Shown here in pieces: positions 34,344-43,714 of a stretch of 64,000 nt of DNA. Within the stretch, counting starts at the first letter, position 1. Every line of letters begins with the position of its first letter. The notes beneath the pieces were generated by a model, which did not search any database, was not told where the DNA came from, and saw only the letters and a program-made list of their open reading frames with translations. The DNA lies in assembly GCA_037130455.1 (NCBI GenBank), contig JBAXSZ010000002.1:50696-114695 (forward strand). The letters run 5' to 3'. A program made the position numbers and the translations under genes. The stretch is from CAIMZW01 sp037130455. GTDB lineage: Bacteria > Actinomycetota > Actinomycetes > Nanopelagicales > Nanopelagicaceae.

Positions 34344-35213
34344 CTACTCCAAATACTCCCAAGCATCTCCGTTTTTGCGCGCAATGCCCCTGGTTTCCAA
34401 CTCTTTCAAATATTTCTTATGGCCTTTTTCACCGCTTCCACGGAAAAGCGGCATCAGTCTTGGCAGCTGGTTAGGAATAAGCAATGCGATTTTCACCAGC
34501 CAGGACTCGCTGCGTTTTGGGTAAATTTCAAATCGAGGTTTATCTAGCATTTTAATAAAAGACTTCACTACAGTTTCGGTTGATTGGGGCGGATCCATAA
34601 ATTGCAGGGAATTTCCGCCTTCGATTGCTTCCTTGTGCAGCATTGGCGTATCAGTTGCCGAAGGTAGAACGGAGCCGGCTGTGATTCCCTTGCCGGCTAG
34701 GTCCAAACTCATGGAAAGCATTGCGCCACGGAGTCCAAATTTCGATGCGGTATACATAGGGGTTTCGCCCAGTGGGAATATTCCGCCCAGGGAACCCGTA
34801 GTGATGATCCGAGGATCATCACTAGCCCGCAATAGCGGAATGGCACTTCGAATGAATACCAGGGGTGCGACTAAATTGATATCTAACTCTTCTTCGATAC
34901 TTTCAACACTTCGAACATCAAAACGGTCTGTTGTTGTAATTGCCGCGTTAGGAATGAGCACATCGATTTTGCCGTATTTCAGGGAAATAGTTTGGATAGC
35001 GCTCTTGATCGCATCGCGATCCGTTAAGTCCATTGCGATATAAAGATGGTTCTGTCCTTGCAAGGAATTGATGATTGAAGCAAGTTTTACCTCGTTGCGG
35101 GAAATGAGAACAATGGTGGCACCTTTTTCTGCAAAATCCCGCGCAAGGTGAGCTCCAATTCCACCACTTCCGCCAGTGATCACTATGACTTTTCCAGCGA
35201 ACGAATATTTCAT
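34344..35213 (-). CDS. SDR-family oxidoreductase
   Basis: This 289-aa short-chain dehydrogenase/reductase contains VIVITGGSGGIGAHLA, IPNAAI and the catalytic TGSLGG and YTASKFGLRG (Tyr-x3-Lys). The roughly 60-residue extension after the SDR core (KALLIP-like helix and SGEKGHKKYLKEL) is common in an actinobacterial subgroup of unknown substrate. ATG 35213 is used because a GAGGTG ribosome site is 9 bases upstream. It converges with the APC permease (3-base gap) and is divergent from the S1P-lyase-like gene, sharing an 85-base intergenic region. Confidence 0.82.
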   Translation of the reverse strand: MKYSFAGKVIVITGGSGGIGAHLARDFAEKGATIVLISRNEVKLASIINSLQGQNHLYIAMDLTDRDAIKSAIQTISLKYGKIDVLIPNAAITTTDRFDVRSVESIEEELDINLVAPLVFIRSAIPLLRASDDPRIITTGSLGGIFPLGETPMYTASKFGLRGAMLSMSLDLAGKGITAGSVLPSATDTPMLHKEAIEGGNSLQFMDPPQSTETVVKSFIKMLDKPRFEIYPKRSESWLVKIALLIPNQLPRLMPLFRGSGEKGHKKYLKELETRGIARKNGDAWEYLE

Positions 35214-35298
35214 CTGCGCGCACCTCAATCCCGGCATTGTTGTATTTCACTTGCTGATATGCGAAAGTATATTGTCGTCTTAATTGAGGAGTAATGGA

Positions 35299-36726
35299 AT
35301 GTCTGAAGGCACTAACAATGATGCGAATGGGATGGATTCCATTGTCAATGAGCTCTATCCCTACAAAGATATTTCAACGGTTTTCGCATCCATTCCCGAA
35401 GTTGGACGAGGCGTCCAGGAAGTAGTTGATGAGGTTCGAAGTTTTGCATTGCGCGAAGATGCCATCGGGGACAAAGGACAAGTATCTGGTTCCCTTTATA
35501 GCGGCGATCACGATCATTACCACGTCTTAAGCCAGATTTTTGAAGAATTCGCCCATGTAAATGTTCTGCAGCGAGACATGTACCCATCGGCCACGAAATT
35601 CGAAGGTGAAATTATTGCTATGGCCTTGGAGATGTTGCATGGCGATGGCCCAGATAGCGATGCCTGCGGTGTTGTAACTAGTGGCGGCAGCGAGAGCCTA
35701 ATAACGGCGTTGTATACCTACAGGGAGCAGGCAGCAAGAGAGCGCGGAATAAAGCAGCCAAATGTTGTTATTCCTAAAACTGCTCATGTTGCTTTAGATA
35801 AAGGGGCGCATTGGCTTGGTATTGAAGTTCGTCATGCGCCATTGGGTGAAGATTTCTTAGTGGATCTGACCAAAATGGAAGAACTCATAGATGAGAACAC
35901 CATAGCCATCGTCGGCTCGGCCGGAAATTATGCTCATGGATTAATCGATCCAATTCCCGAGTTAGGGCAGATTGCCTTGCGACATGGAATTGGGTTACAT
36001 GTAGATGGTTGTCTAGGCGGATTCCTCTTGCCGTGGATTGCAGAAAATGGCGTCGATATTACTCCTTGGGATTTTCGAGTCGAAGGCGTAACAAGTATCA
36101 GCGCCGACACTCATAAATATGGTTATGCACTCAAAGGAACTTCAACACTCACCTATAAAACCAAATCATTGCGTTCGTATCAATATTTCACTTTCCCAGA
36201 TTGGCCCGGCGGATTGTATCTTTCCCCAGGATTCGCCGGCTCTAGAAGCGGTGGGCTCATTGCAAGTACTTGGGCATCATTAGTACTCATGGGCAAAAGT
36301 GGGTATCGAAAGGCAGCGAGAGAAATTTATGATGCCGCGCAACAAATGGTTACTGGAATACGAGAAGAAATTCCGGAGTTACACGTTATCGGAGATCCAA
36401 TTTTCTTAGTGGCATTCACATCGGAAGTCGTCGATATCTATCTAGTTAATGATGAGTTAAAGGCCAGGGGCTGGCGAATGAATGCGCTACAAATGCCAGC
36501 CGCGCTTCACTTTTGTATAACTCGGCCCAATGCTCATCCTGAAGTTATTTCTCGATTCCTTGAAGATCTCAAGGCCGCTGTTCTTTACGCTCATGATCAA
36601 AAAGGAACTCCAGCAATGAGCGGAGCCATGTATGGGTTTGGTGGCACCCCTAAGGGGAATGCGACTTTGGCTTTTGTGATGGGCGGGTATCTAGACGCTA
36701 TGCACGACCTTCCTCCTTCGGAATAA
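35299..36726 (+). CDS. PLP-dependent lyase/decarboxylase, sphingosine-1-phosphate lyase-like
   Basis: This 475-aa enzyme is a fold-type I PLP enzyme of group II decarboxylase type, closest by eye to sphingosine-1-phosphate lyases. It has VTSGGSESLITALYTY near residue 127, His163 in TAHVALDKGAHWLG, the cofactor Asp236 in LHVDGCLGGFLLPW and the Schiff-base lysine Lys273 in SISADTHKYGYALKG. No membrane anchor is present, unlike eukaryotic lyases. An optimal GAGGAG site 7 bases before ATG 35299 fixes the start. The FGGY kinase follows after 7 bases, so the two probably form an operon. The substrate is unknown; a phosphorylated amino alcohol produced by the kinase is one possibility. Confidence 0.85.
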   Translation: MSEGTNNDANGMDSIVNELYPYKDISTVFASIPEVGRGVQEVVDEVRSFALREDAIGDKGQVSGSLYSGDHDHYHVLSQIFEEFAHVNVLQRDMYPSATKFEGEIIAMALEMLHGDGPDSDACGVVTSGGSESLITALYTYREQAARERGIKQPNVVIPKTAHVALDKGAHWLGIEVRHAPLGEDFLVDLTKMEELIDENTIAIVGSAGNYAHGLIDPIPELGQIALRHGIGLHVDGCLGGFLLPWIAENGVDITPWDFRVEGVTSISADTHKYGYALKGTSTLTYKTKSLRSYQYFTFPDWPGGLYLSPGFAGSRSGGLIASTWASLVLMGKSGYRKAAREIYDAAQQMVTGIREEIPELHVIGDPIFLVAFTSEVVDIYLVNDELKARGWRMNALQMPAALHFCITRPNAHPEVISRFLEDLKAAVLYAHDQKGTPAMSGAMYGFGGTPKGNATLAFVMGGYLDAMHDLPPSE

Positions 36727-36733
36727 TCGGCAC

Positions 36734-38278
36734 ATGAGCGCTGATCGCTGGATCCTGGCAATCGACCTAGGCAATGGCGGACCAAAGGTTGCCGTTGTCA
36801 ACCTACAGAATCAGATCAGGGCCGTATGCGTTCGCTCCGTTGGGGTCACTATTGGACTGGGTGGATTAGCGACTCAAGATGGCCACGAATGGTGGGCAGC
36901 GCTGATCGATGCGTCGCGAGAAGCAATAATCGCTAGCAATGTAAACCCTGCCGATATGCATGCTGTTTCCATCACTGGACAGTGGGGTTCTACCGTTCCC
37001 GTCGATAGCTCGGGAGTGCCTGTAGGTGAAGTTCTCTTATGGGCTGATACTCGCGGCCAGAAATATATGAAAGACGTTATCGGTGGGCCTATTAGTTATC
37101 AGGGATTTTCACCCTTTCGAGTACTTCCTTGGGTAAAGAAGACTGGCGGAGCACCGACGCCTAGTGGCGCGGATCCCACTGGCCACTCCTTAGTGTTGCA
37201 GCGAGAATTGTCAGAAACCTATGAACGCGCCTCGTACTTGTTAGAGCCAGTGGATTACATCGGCATGAGATTTACCGGCATCGCTGCCGCTACTCCTGCC
37301 TCGATGATCTTGAGCTGGTTAACGGACAATCGGTTGGGCCGTGAACCTGTTTATGATCCGAGCTTAATTAGTAAATCGAAACGAGATTTTCATAAATTGC
37401 CGCCTCTGAGGGCCACGGGATCGGTCTTGGGGAATATCCTGCCGCAGGTCGCAGATTCTTTAGGAATTCCTCATGATGTTCCGGTTATCTGCGGAATACC
37501 AGATCTTCATGCCGCAGTTATTGGAAGTGGCGCAGTAGAGCCTTTTGCAACTCATGTCACCATTTCGACAACAGCATGGATAGGTGCCCGGGTTCCATTT
37601 AAAAAGACTGACATATTGCATTCCATCGCTAGCGTTCCAGGATTTGATAACAAGTTTCCAATAGTGGCCAACAACCATGAAACTGGTGGCGCGGCACTGC
37701 GCTGGTTGCTGGAACAAGTTCTGCCGGAAGAAAGTTATGAAAGTCTTTTAGCCAAGGCCCAGCTTGCTCCCGCTGGGTGCGAAGGCGTCCTTTTCACGCC
37801 ATGGCTCAACGGTGAACGATCTCCAGTTGAAGATAAACGGGTCCGAGCATCTTTTCTCAATATGTCGTTGCGAACCGACCAAGCCGCAATGATTCGTTCG
37901 GTTATGGAAGGGGTGGCATTTAACTCTAGATGGTTATTCGATGCTTATGAAAAATTCTTAGGTAAGAAATCTGAAGTGGTAAGAATCATTGGTGGGGGAG
38001 CGCAATCTGATCTGTGGTGCCAGATGCATGCATATGCGTTAAATCGCCCGGTAGAACGTCCCGCAGACCCTCGGGATGCACAACTGAAAGGGAGCGCTGC
38101 CTGGGCCCAAGTCGCCTTAGGTGAGATAACTCTTGAAGAAGCAGGAAAATTTGCAGTGGTTACAGATACTTTTTTCCCAGATGGACCAGATCGGGAAATC
38201 TATCAAGAGTTGTATTCCAATTTCCAAGGTTTATATTCGACACTCAAAAAGACGCACCATCGTTTAAATAAGATCTAG
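36734..38278 (+). CDS. FGGY-family carbohydrate kinase
   Basis: This 514-aa kinase belongs to the FGGY family that includes xylulokinase and glycerol kinase. It begins RWILAIDLGNGGPKVAVV (first ATP motif) and has SITGQWGSTVPVD, TPWLNGERSPVEDKRVRA and the ATP-site RIIGGGAQSDLWCQM. By eye it is xylulokinase-like, but specificity is not determined by these motifs. It is 7 bases after the S1P-lyase-like gene, an uncommon pairing, and converges with the acetoacetate-CoA ligase gene 4 bases away. Confidence 0.85.
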   Translation: MSADRWILAIDLGNGGPKVAVVNLQNQIRAVCVRSVGVTIGLGGLATQDGHEWWAALIDASREAIIASNVNPADMHAVSITGQWGSTVPVDSSGVPVGEVLLWADTRGQKYMKDVIGGPISYQGFSPFRVLPWVKKTGGAPTPSGADPTGHSLVLQRELSETYERASYLLEPVDYIGMRFTGIAAATPASMILSWLTDNRLGREPVYDPSLISKSKRDFHKLPPLRATGSVLGNILPQVADSLGIPHDVPVICGIPDLHAAVIGSGAVEPFATHVTISTTAWIGARVPFKKTDILHSIASVPGFDNKFPIVANNHETGGAALRWLLEQVLPEESYESLLAKAQLAPAGCEGVLFTPWLNGERSPVEDKRVRASFLNMSLRTDQAAMIRSVMEGVAFNSRWLFDAYEKFLGKKSEVVRIIGGGAQSDLWCQMHAYALNRPVERPADPRDAQLKGSAAWAQVALGEITLEEAGKFAVVTDTFFPDGPDREIYQELYSNFQGLYSTLKKTHHRLNKI

Positions 38279-38282
38279 GCCG

Positions 38283-40223
38283 CTAAACAGGATTGCCGAA
38301 TTGCTTAAACCACTCTAAGGCAAGCGGATTGGCCAGCGAGTCTACGTTTCGGACCGTGCGCCCATTAATTACGTCGGTTACAGCAAGTTCGACTAATTTA
38401 TTGCTTTTCGTTCGTGGTAACTCTGGAGTTGCGATTATGAGATCGGGGACGTGACGAGGGCTGGCTTGTGTTCGCAGCGCCACCTTAATTGCACTTGTGA
38501 GTTCTGGGGTTAACTGTGTGCCCGATTTCAAAGTCACAAATAAAAGTACTCGAGTGTCATTGTCCCAATCTTGGGAGACCGCCATCGATTCTGTGACTTC
38601 AGGAAAGGATTCCACAACACGGTAAATCTCGGCAGTACCAATGCGCACGCCTTTGGAGTTTAAAGTTGCATCGCTTCTGCCGTATAACGTAAATCCTCCA
38701 GTACTAGACCTGGATGCGAAATCTCCGTGCGTCCACACCCGAGGAAACCCTTCGAAATATGCGGCACGATACTTTTGGTTATCTACATCTCCCCAAAATC
38801 CCAATGGTTTAGAGGGAAAGGCAAGGGTGCAGACCAGTTCGCCTTTTTCGTTTTCAGCCGCAATGTCGCCCTGAGAATTAAAGACTTCCACTGCCATTCC
38901 TAAACAGGGGCCCTGAAGTTCCCCGCGATGCACTGGCAACATTGGAACTCCAGCGAGAAAACACCCGCAGATATCGGTGCCACCGGACATGGAGACCAAG
39001 TGAACATCGCTCTTAAAATCTTCATAAACAAAGTAGAAACTTTCGGGAGATAAAACTGAACCGGTGGAGCCGATCGTGCGCAATGTGGAGAGGTCATGGG
39101 TCTTTGAAATCTCAAGATGTTCTTTGTTGTACGTGTCGATGAGTTTGGCGGATAAGCCGAAAAAGGTGAGCTTCTCTTCATCGATAAGGTCAATAAGTCG
39201 AGCGGAGTGTGGATGCACCGGGGATCCGTCATACAAAATGATTGTGGCCCCACTAGCCAGAACAAAGAGCAGCCAATTCCACATCATCCATCCGCAGGTC
39301 GTAAAGAAAAAAACTCTGTCTCCAGGTTTGATATCCAGGTGGTAGCGCTGCTCTGAATAATCTTTGAGTAAAATACCGGCGGCGCTATGAGTTATGCATT
39401 TTGGTTTGCCGGTCGTTCCGCTTGAGAAGAGAACAAAGCCAGGATGGTTAAAGTCTAAGTTCTGGAAATGTGGCGCCGAACCAACAAATGGCGCAACCCA
39501 ACTCTGGAAAGACTCCACGGAAATATTGCTTTGACCTACCACGATTGTTTTAACCAATGAGGGCAAACCATCCATTATTTCGTTTAGTACCTCATCGCGA
39601 TTAAATGACTTTCCGCCATATACATAACTTGGTCCAGCGAGAAGGATCTTTGGTTCAATTTGGCTAAAGCGATCTAGGACCGCGCTGGCGGCGAAATCAG
39701 GGGAGGCGGTACTGGTGACTGCACCAATGGAGAGCGCAGCAAGTGAGTAAATCATGACTTCAGTGATATTCGGAGCCCAAGCAACGACACGATCGCCCGT
39801 GAGAACTCCGGCGTTTTTCATGGCAGCGGCAGTGGCGGCAACTTGGATTCGAAGTTGAGCCCAAGATATTTCTTCGCGGTGGCCATCCTCTCTGATGGAA
39901 ACTATGGCAATCTGTTCGGGGCTACCTTTTGCGAGCAAGTTTTCGGCAACATTGAGCTTGGCATCGGTGAAGAAGGTCGATGAAATGAAATCTTGACCTT
40001 GGTGATAGAAATGATTGGAGTCGACGCCTTTGCTTCCAATGAATTGGCCGTCATCCCAAACTTGTGACCAAAACTGCCCGGGGTTTTCAATACTCCAGCG
40101 ATGCAGGTCCCAATAATTTTTTGCACCCACTCCGAATTCACTATTTACCTGCACTAGCAATTTCGCAAGGTAGGTATCTTCTTTATCTTCGTCTGACATT
40201 TCCCAGAGTGGATCAGATTTCAC
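38283..40223 (-). CDS. Acetoacetate-CoA ligase (acetoacetyl-CoA synthetase)
   Basis: This 646-aa ANL-superfamily enzyme activates acetoacetate with ATP and CoA to acetoacetyl-CoA. The acetoacetate-specific branch is recognised by N-terminal NYWDLHRWSIENPGQFWSQV and the overall length. Adenylation motifs are LFSSGTTGKPKCITHSAAG and CGWMMWNWLLFVLASGATII, and the C-terminal catalytic lysine region is LPRTKSNKLVELAV. Its ATG overlaps the livM stop in an ATGA arrangement, so translation is coupled to the ABC importer. With the divergent 3-hydroxybutyrate dehydrogenase this suggests the importer brings in ketone-body-type acids. Confidence 0.9.
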   Translation of the reverse strand: MKSDPLWEMSDEDKEDTYLAKLLVQVNSEFGVGAKNYWDLHRWSIENPGQFWSQVWDDGQFIGSKGVDSNHFYHQGQDFISSTFFTDAKLNVAENLLAKGSPEQIAIVSIREDGHREEISWAQLRIQVAATAAAMKNAGVLTGDRVVAWAPNITEVMIYSLAALSIGAVTSTASPDFAASAVLDRFSQIEPKILLAGPSYVYGGKSFNRDEVLNEIMDGLPSLVKTIVVGQSNISVESFQSWVAPFVGSAPHFQNLDFNHPGFVLFSSGTTGKPKCITHSAAGILLKDYSEQRYHLDIKPGDRVFFFTTCGWMMWNWLLFVLASGATIILYDGSPVHPHSARLIDLIDEEKLTFFGLSAKLIDTYNKEHLEISKTHDLSTLRTIGSTGSVLSPESFYFVYEDFKSDVHLVSMSGGTDICGCFLAGVPMLPVHRGELQGPCLGMAVEVFNSQGDIAAENEKGELVCTLAFPSKPLGFWGDVDNQKYRAAYFEGFPRVWTHGDFASRSSTGGFTLYGRSDATLNSKGVRIGTAEIYRVVESFPEVTESMAVSQDWDNDTRVLLFVTLKSGTQLTPELTSAIKVALRTQASPRHVPDLIIATPELPRTKSNKLVELAVTDVINGRTVRNVDSLANPLALEWFKQFGNPV

Positions 40224-41257
40224 TCGGCTTCAATCTTTCTGCTCTTCTTGGCAAAATAAGATTGACGAAGTCGGTAATAAGCACCAGATAAACCGCCAGG
40301 AGCAAACATCACGATAAGAATAAATATCAAGCCTAAAGTGAAGGCTGGCTCGGAAAGTGGACCACTGAATACCTTTGGAATGTGATGCTGGGTAGCAATC
40401 TTGCTGAAGTCCTGCAGTCGAGTGCTAGCTAGCGAATACAAAATTCCGCCAATCACCGCGCCCCATCGTGTGAGCGCGCCACCCAGAATGACCATGAGTA
40501 AAAGGGCAATGGTTGTTTCTGCAGAGGCAAAGCGAGGGGAAGCGCTACCGCTAATGACCAACATCGCACAGCCGACTAGCGAAGCTAATGTTCCCGCAAT
40601 CATGAAAGCAAGGAGCTTGTAAACAAAGGGATTCAATCCCAAGACCGAGACCCGAACCTCATTGTCTCGCAGGGCCTGAAATACTTTTCCGGCAGAGGAT
40701 TGGGTTACCCACCAGATGGCAAAGTATGTGATGGCCAGGACCGACAAAGCCAACCAGAAGAGATATCGAGTATTGGCTACTCCGAGAAAGAAAGAAGGAA
40801 CTCGGTCGGCGTTGAGTGCAAGCCCGTTTTCGCCATTGGTAAAGTTTCCAAAATTTCGGCTAATAATGATGTGTCCAGCCTCACCGAAAGCCAAAGTCAC
40901 CATGGCGAAGGTGATGCCCGTGGTGCGTAGTGAGGCTGCACCCACCGCAGTTGCCAAAAGGGAGGTAATGAATATAGCAATGGCTGCCGCTGAAAATAGA
41001 GACATGTGGGCGGAATTAACAAAGATCGCCGTCAGATACATGCCGGAGGCAAAAAAGACCGCATGACCAAAGGAGAGAAGACCGGTGAAACCAAAGAGCA
41101 GGTCATAGGTCAATGCCAGAGCTCCGTACAAGAATGCAACAGCTAGTGTCTGCTGCATTCCTGGCTCTGCGAGAAAACCCAAATGAATGGCAGGGCCAAT
41201 GGCAGTGATGAGAAGGAGCACGCCCAGCAGCGGACGAGAATATTTCCATCGCAACAT
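40220..41257 (-). CDS. livM: Branched-chain-type ABC transporter permease, LivM family
   Basis: This 345-aa inner-membrane subunit of a hydrophobic-amino-acid-type ABC importer has about nine to ten helices. It includes the LivM-type cytoplasmic motif GENGLAL and the later SSAGKVFQALRDNEVRVSVLG EAA-like loop that contacts the ATPases. A longer basic C-terminal tail follows. It directly follows livH (1-base gap) and its stop overlaps the acetoacetate-CoA ligase start. The true substrate is probably not branched-chain amino acids, given the neighbours; this is inference. Confidence 0.88.
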   Translation of the reverse strand: MLRWKYSRPLLGVLLLITAIGPAIHLGFLAEPGMQQTLAVAFLYGALALTYDLLFGFTGLLSFGHAVFFASGMYLTAIFVNSAHMSLFSAAAIAIFITSLLATAVGAASLRTTGITFAMVTLAFGEAGHIIISRNFGNFTNGENGLALNADRVPSFFLGVANTRYLFWLALSVLAITYFAIWWVTQSSAGKVFQALRDNEVRVSVLGLNPFVYKLLAFMIAGTLASLVGCAMLVISGSASPRFASAETTIALLLMVILGGALTRWGAVIGGILYSLASTRLQDFSKIATQHHIPKVFSGPLSEPAFTLGLIFILIVMFAPGGLSGAYYRLRQSYFAKKSRKIEAE

Positions 41258-42139
41258 TTAGGCACTCACCTTTCCGAATAATCCTTGGGGTCTGACAAGC
41301 AGGACCGCCACCAAGAGAATTACAACGACAAAGTCACCTAGCCCAGGAATGTAATAATTGACAAACTGCTTAGTGATGCCGATAAGCAACGCGGCAACGG
41401 CGCTGCCGCCGATAGAACCCATCCCGCCAATGACCACAACAATAAAGCCATAAATCAGCCAAGAGCCAGCCATAAGTGGGGTTACTCCACCTTGGTAGGC
41501 AGCAATTAACACGCCACCGACTCCTGCGGCGAAACCACCGAGAAAAAAGACGGCGCTGAAGGCCCGTTTAACATTGATTCCCAAGGCGGTGACCATGGTT
41601 CGGTTTTCTACTCCGGCCCGAATGATCAATCCGATGCGAGTGAATTTCAAGATACCGACGAAAATCCCTAAAAGGGCCAAAGCCGTCAAGATGTAAAGGA
41701 AACGATCTACCGGGATAAAAGCCTTGCCAATTGTCACCGTATTAATAAACCACGGGGGTGTCGGCAATAGTCGTAAATCGTTGGTGAACCAGCCACCGAG
41801 CACAGCACCAACAACAAGTGCGACGCCGACCGTGACTAATGCTTGATCAATGTGACGGTTATAAAGCCGTGTGATCAAGAGTTGTTCCATAATCAGAGCA
41901 AATATGCCGGCCCCGATTCCACCAACAATCATGGAAACGATAAACGCGAGGGTGGAATTGGTATGGAAAACCTGAGTGGACATCCATAGACCTACAAATG
42001 CTCCCACAACTAGAAAAGTGCCATGAGCAAAATTGAGAACACCCATCAATCCGTAAATCAATGAAAGACCGGATGCGACGAGAAAATAGAGCGCCCCCAA
42101 GCCCACGCCCGTTATTGAAATTAAAACGAAAGTATCCAT
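41258..42139 (-). CDS. livH: Branched-chain-type ABC transporter permease, LivH family
   Basis: This 293-aa permease has about eight hydrophobic segments and the LivH signature GLSLIYGLMGVLNFAHGTFLVVGA near the N-terminus, with IIRAGVENRTMVTALGINV as the ATPase-contact loop and GMGSIGGSAVAALLIG near the end. Its first codon overlaps the last base of livF, and livM starts just after its stop. The five-gene importer order matches classical liv operons. Confidence 0.9.
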   Translation of the reverse strand: MDTFVLISITGVGLGALYFLVASGLSLIYGLMGVLNFAHGTFLVVGAFVGLWMSTQVFHTNSTLAFIVSMIVGGIGAGIFALIMEQLLITRLYNRHIDQALVTVGVALVVGAVLGGWFTNDLRLLPTPPWFINTVTIGKAFIPVDRFLYILTALALLGIFVGILKFTRIGLIIRAGVENRTMVTALGINVKRAFSAVFFLGGFAAGVGGVLIAAYQGGVTPLMAGSWLIYGFIVVVIGGMGSIGGSAVAALLIGITKQFVNYYIPGLGDFVVVILLVAVLLVRPQGLFGKVSA

Positions 42140-42837
42140 TAGCTGTGCCTTCCCCCAACGCCGAGCATCGAGTGGACAAAATCTGCATCTTCAAGATGGC
42201 TTGGTTCGCCTTGGAAAATAATTTTGCCTTGGTCCATAATTAAAATATGTTCGGCAACGTGCTTTACTAACGCCAAATTTTGCTCCACAAGCAGCATCGT
42301 GCTTTCACCTGCAACTCTTGCCAACGATTCGGCAACTTCGGTTACCAATTTGGGCGCTAAGCCTTTCGTTGGTTCGTCAATGAGGAGAATCTGATTCTTA
42401 TTGAGAAGTGCGCGCGAAATTGCAACCATCTGTTGTTGCCCACCTGACAGAGTTCCGGCACGTTGTGCGGTCCTTGTCTTTAGTTCGGGAAAGAGGCTAT
42501 AGACCAGATCAAAGTTTGGTTGGGAATCCCGAACAGCGATATTCAAATTGTCCTTGACGCTGAGCATCGAAAAAATCTCTCGGTCTTCAGGAACGTATCC
42601 GATCCCGCTCCTTACGATTTGGTAAGTGGGCTTTCCCTGAATGGATTTACCATCCAAAGTTATCTCTCCGGCGGATTGTCGTAAGCCCATGATGGCTTTT
42701 AGCGTCGTTGATTTACCCACTCCGTTTCGACCCAGAAGAGCAGTCACTTTATTGCTAGGAATTTCAAAGGTGACGCCGCGCAGAACATGAGATCCTTGGA
42801 TATAGACGTGAACATCCTTAAGACTTAAGACGCTCAT
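42139..42837 (-). CDS. livF: ABC transporter ATP-binding protein, LivF family
   Basis: This 232-aa ATPase has Walker A GRNGVGKSTT, the LivF-type TYQIVRSGIGYVPEDREIF segment, signature LSGGQQQMVAISRALL and Walker B ILLIDEPTKGLAP. I use ATG 42837, which overlaps the livG stop by 4 bases; the frame is open further upstream into livG. It powers transport together with LivG and the LivHM permeases. Confidence 0.9.
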   Translation of the reverse strand: MSVLSLKDVHVYIQGSHVLRGVTFEIPSNKVTALLGRNGVGKSTTLKAIMGLRQSAGEITLDGKSIQGKPTYQIVRSGIGYVPEDREIFSMLSVKDNLNIAVRDSQPNFDLVYSLFPELKTRTAQRAGTLSGGQQQMVAISRALLNKNQILLIDEPTKGLAPKLVTEVAESLARVAGESTMLLVEQNLALVKHVAEHILIMDQGKIIFQGEPSHLEDADFVHSMLGVGGRHS

Positions 42838-43586
42838 AGTGCTACTCCCAAATAGGCGCTTTGCACGGTGGGGTTCGCGATTACTTTCTCTGGAGTATCG
42901 CAAATGATGAGTTCACCATAATTGAGAACCGCGATTCGATCTGCTAAATCCAGGACTACATCCATATGATGCTCCACGATCAATACGGTCTTCCCAAAGG
43001 TGCGAGAGAGCGATCGGATGATTTCCACTAACTCGGGAATATTTTCAACATTCATTCCGGCCATCGGCTCATCCAGAAGAACAATTCTAGATTTTGAGGC
43101 CAAAACGATAGCGATTTCCAGCCGTCGCTTGTCGCCATGAGAAAGAGAACCAGCCAATTGATGAGCGCGTGAGGTTAATCCAACCTGCTCTAAACAATTC
43201 ATAGAAGCGTCGATTGCTTCTTTAAAAGAGTATGCATCTTTGGTGACATTCATGGAGCGTCCAGCGGCGGCTTGAGTGGCGATACGAACATTTTCCAACA
43301 AAGAGAGGTTGACGAAAACACTTGAGGTTTGAAAGGTTCTAGCCAGGCCAGCTTTTGCCCGCTTGTAAGCAGGAAAGTGAGTGATATCGACCGAATCCAT
43401 ATGAATAGATCCGCGAGTAGGAGTTCGTAGTCCGGAAAGCAAATTAAAGAAGGAGGTTTTGCCAGCTCCATTGGGGCCGATGATTCCAAGAATCTCTTTA
43501 TCTGCAACTTCGAATGAAATGCCATCCAAGATAGTGGCGCCACCAATTGTCAGACTGAGATCTGAAATGGAAAGTGCACTGGGCAT
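42834..43586 (-). CDS. livG: ABC transporter ATP-binding protein, LivG family
   Basis: This 250-aa ATPase has Walker A GPNGAGKTSFFNLLSG, the LivG insertion GLARTFQTSSVFVNLSLLENV, a slightly degenerate signature LSHGDKRRLEIAIVLA (as usual for LivG) and Walker B VLLDEPMAGMN. The ATG at 43586 has GAGG 6 bases upstream. It follows the livK gene after a 128-base gap that holds a strong hairpin. Confidence 0.9.
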   Translation of the reverse strand: MPSALSISDLSLTIGGATILDGISFEVADKEILGIIGPNGAGKTSFFNLLSGLRTPTRGSIHMDSVDITHFPAYKRAKAGLARTFQTSSVFVNLSLLENVRIATQAAAGRSMNVTKDAYSFKEAIDASMNCLEQVGLTSRAHQLAGSLSHGDKRRLEIAIVLASKSRIVLLDEPMAGMNVENIPELVEIIRSLSRTFGKTVLIVEHHMDVVLDLADRIAVLNYGELIICDTPEKVIANPTVQSAYLGVAL

Positions 43587-43631
43587 GTAAAACCTCGTTT
43601 CGGACTTCATTGTTATAAATGCTTAGGCAAA

Positions 43632-43666
43632 TAAAAGCCTGGCGCCATTATAACGCCAGGCTTTTA
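43632..43666 (-). terminator. Hairpin terminator/attenuator between livK and livG
   Basis: TAAAAGCCTGGCG (43632-43644) and CGCCAGGCTTTTA (43654-43666) are perfectly complementary over 13 bases with a 9-base loop. It lies after the livK stop and before livG. It probably terminates most livK transcripts, so the binding protein is made in excess over the membrane parts, and can also protect the 3' end of livK mRNA. Confidence 0.85.
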
Positions 43667-43714
43667 TAGAGCTTTTTACTCTTTATTGCTTCTCATGAAC
43701 CGCTTGGTTCAGGA

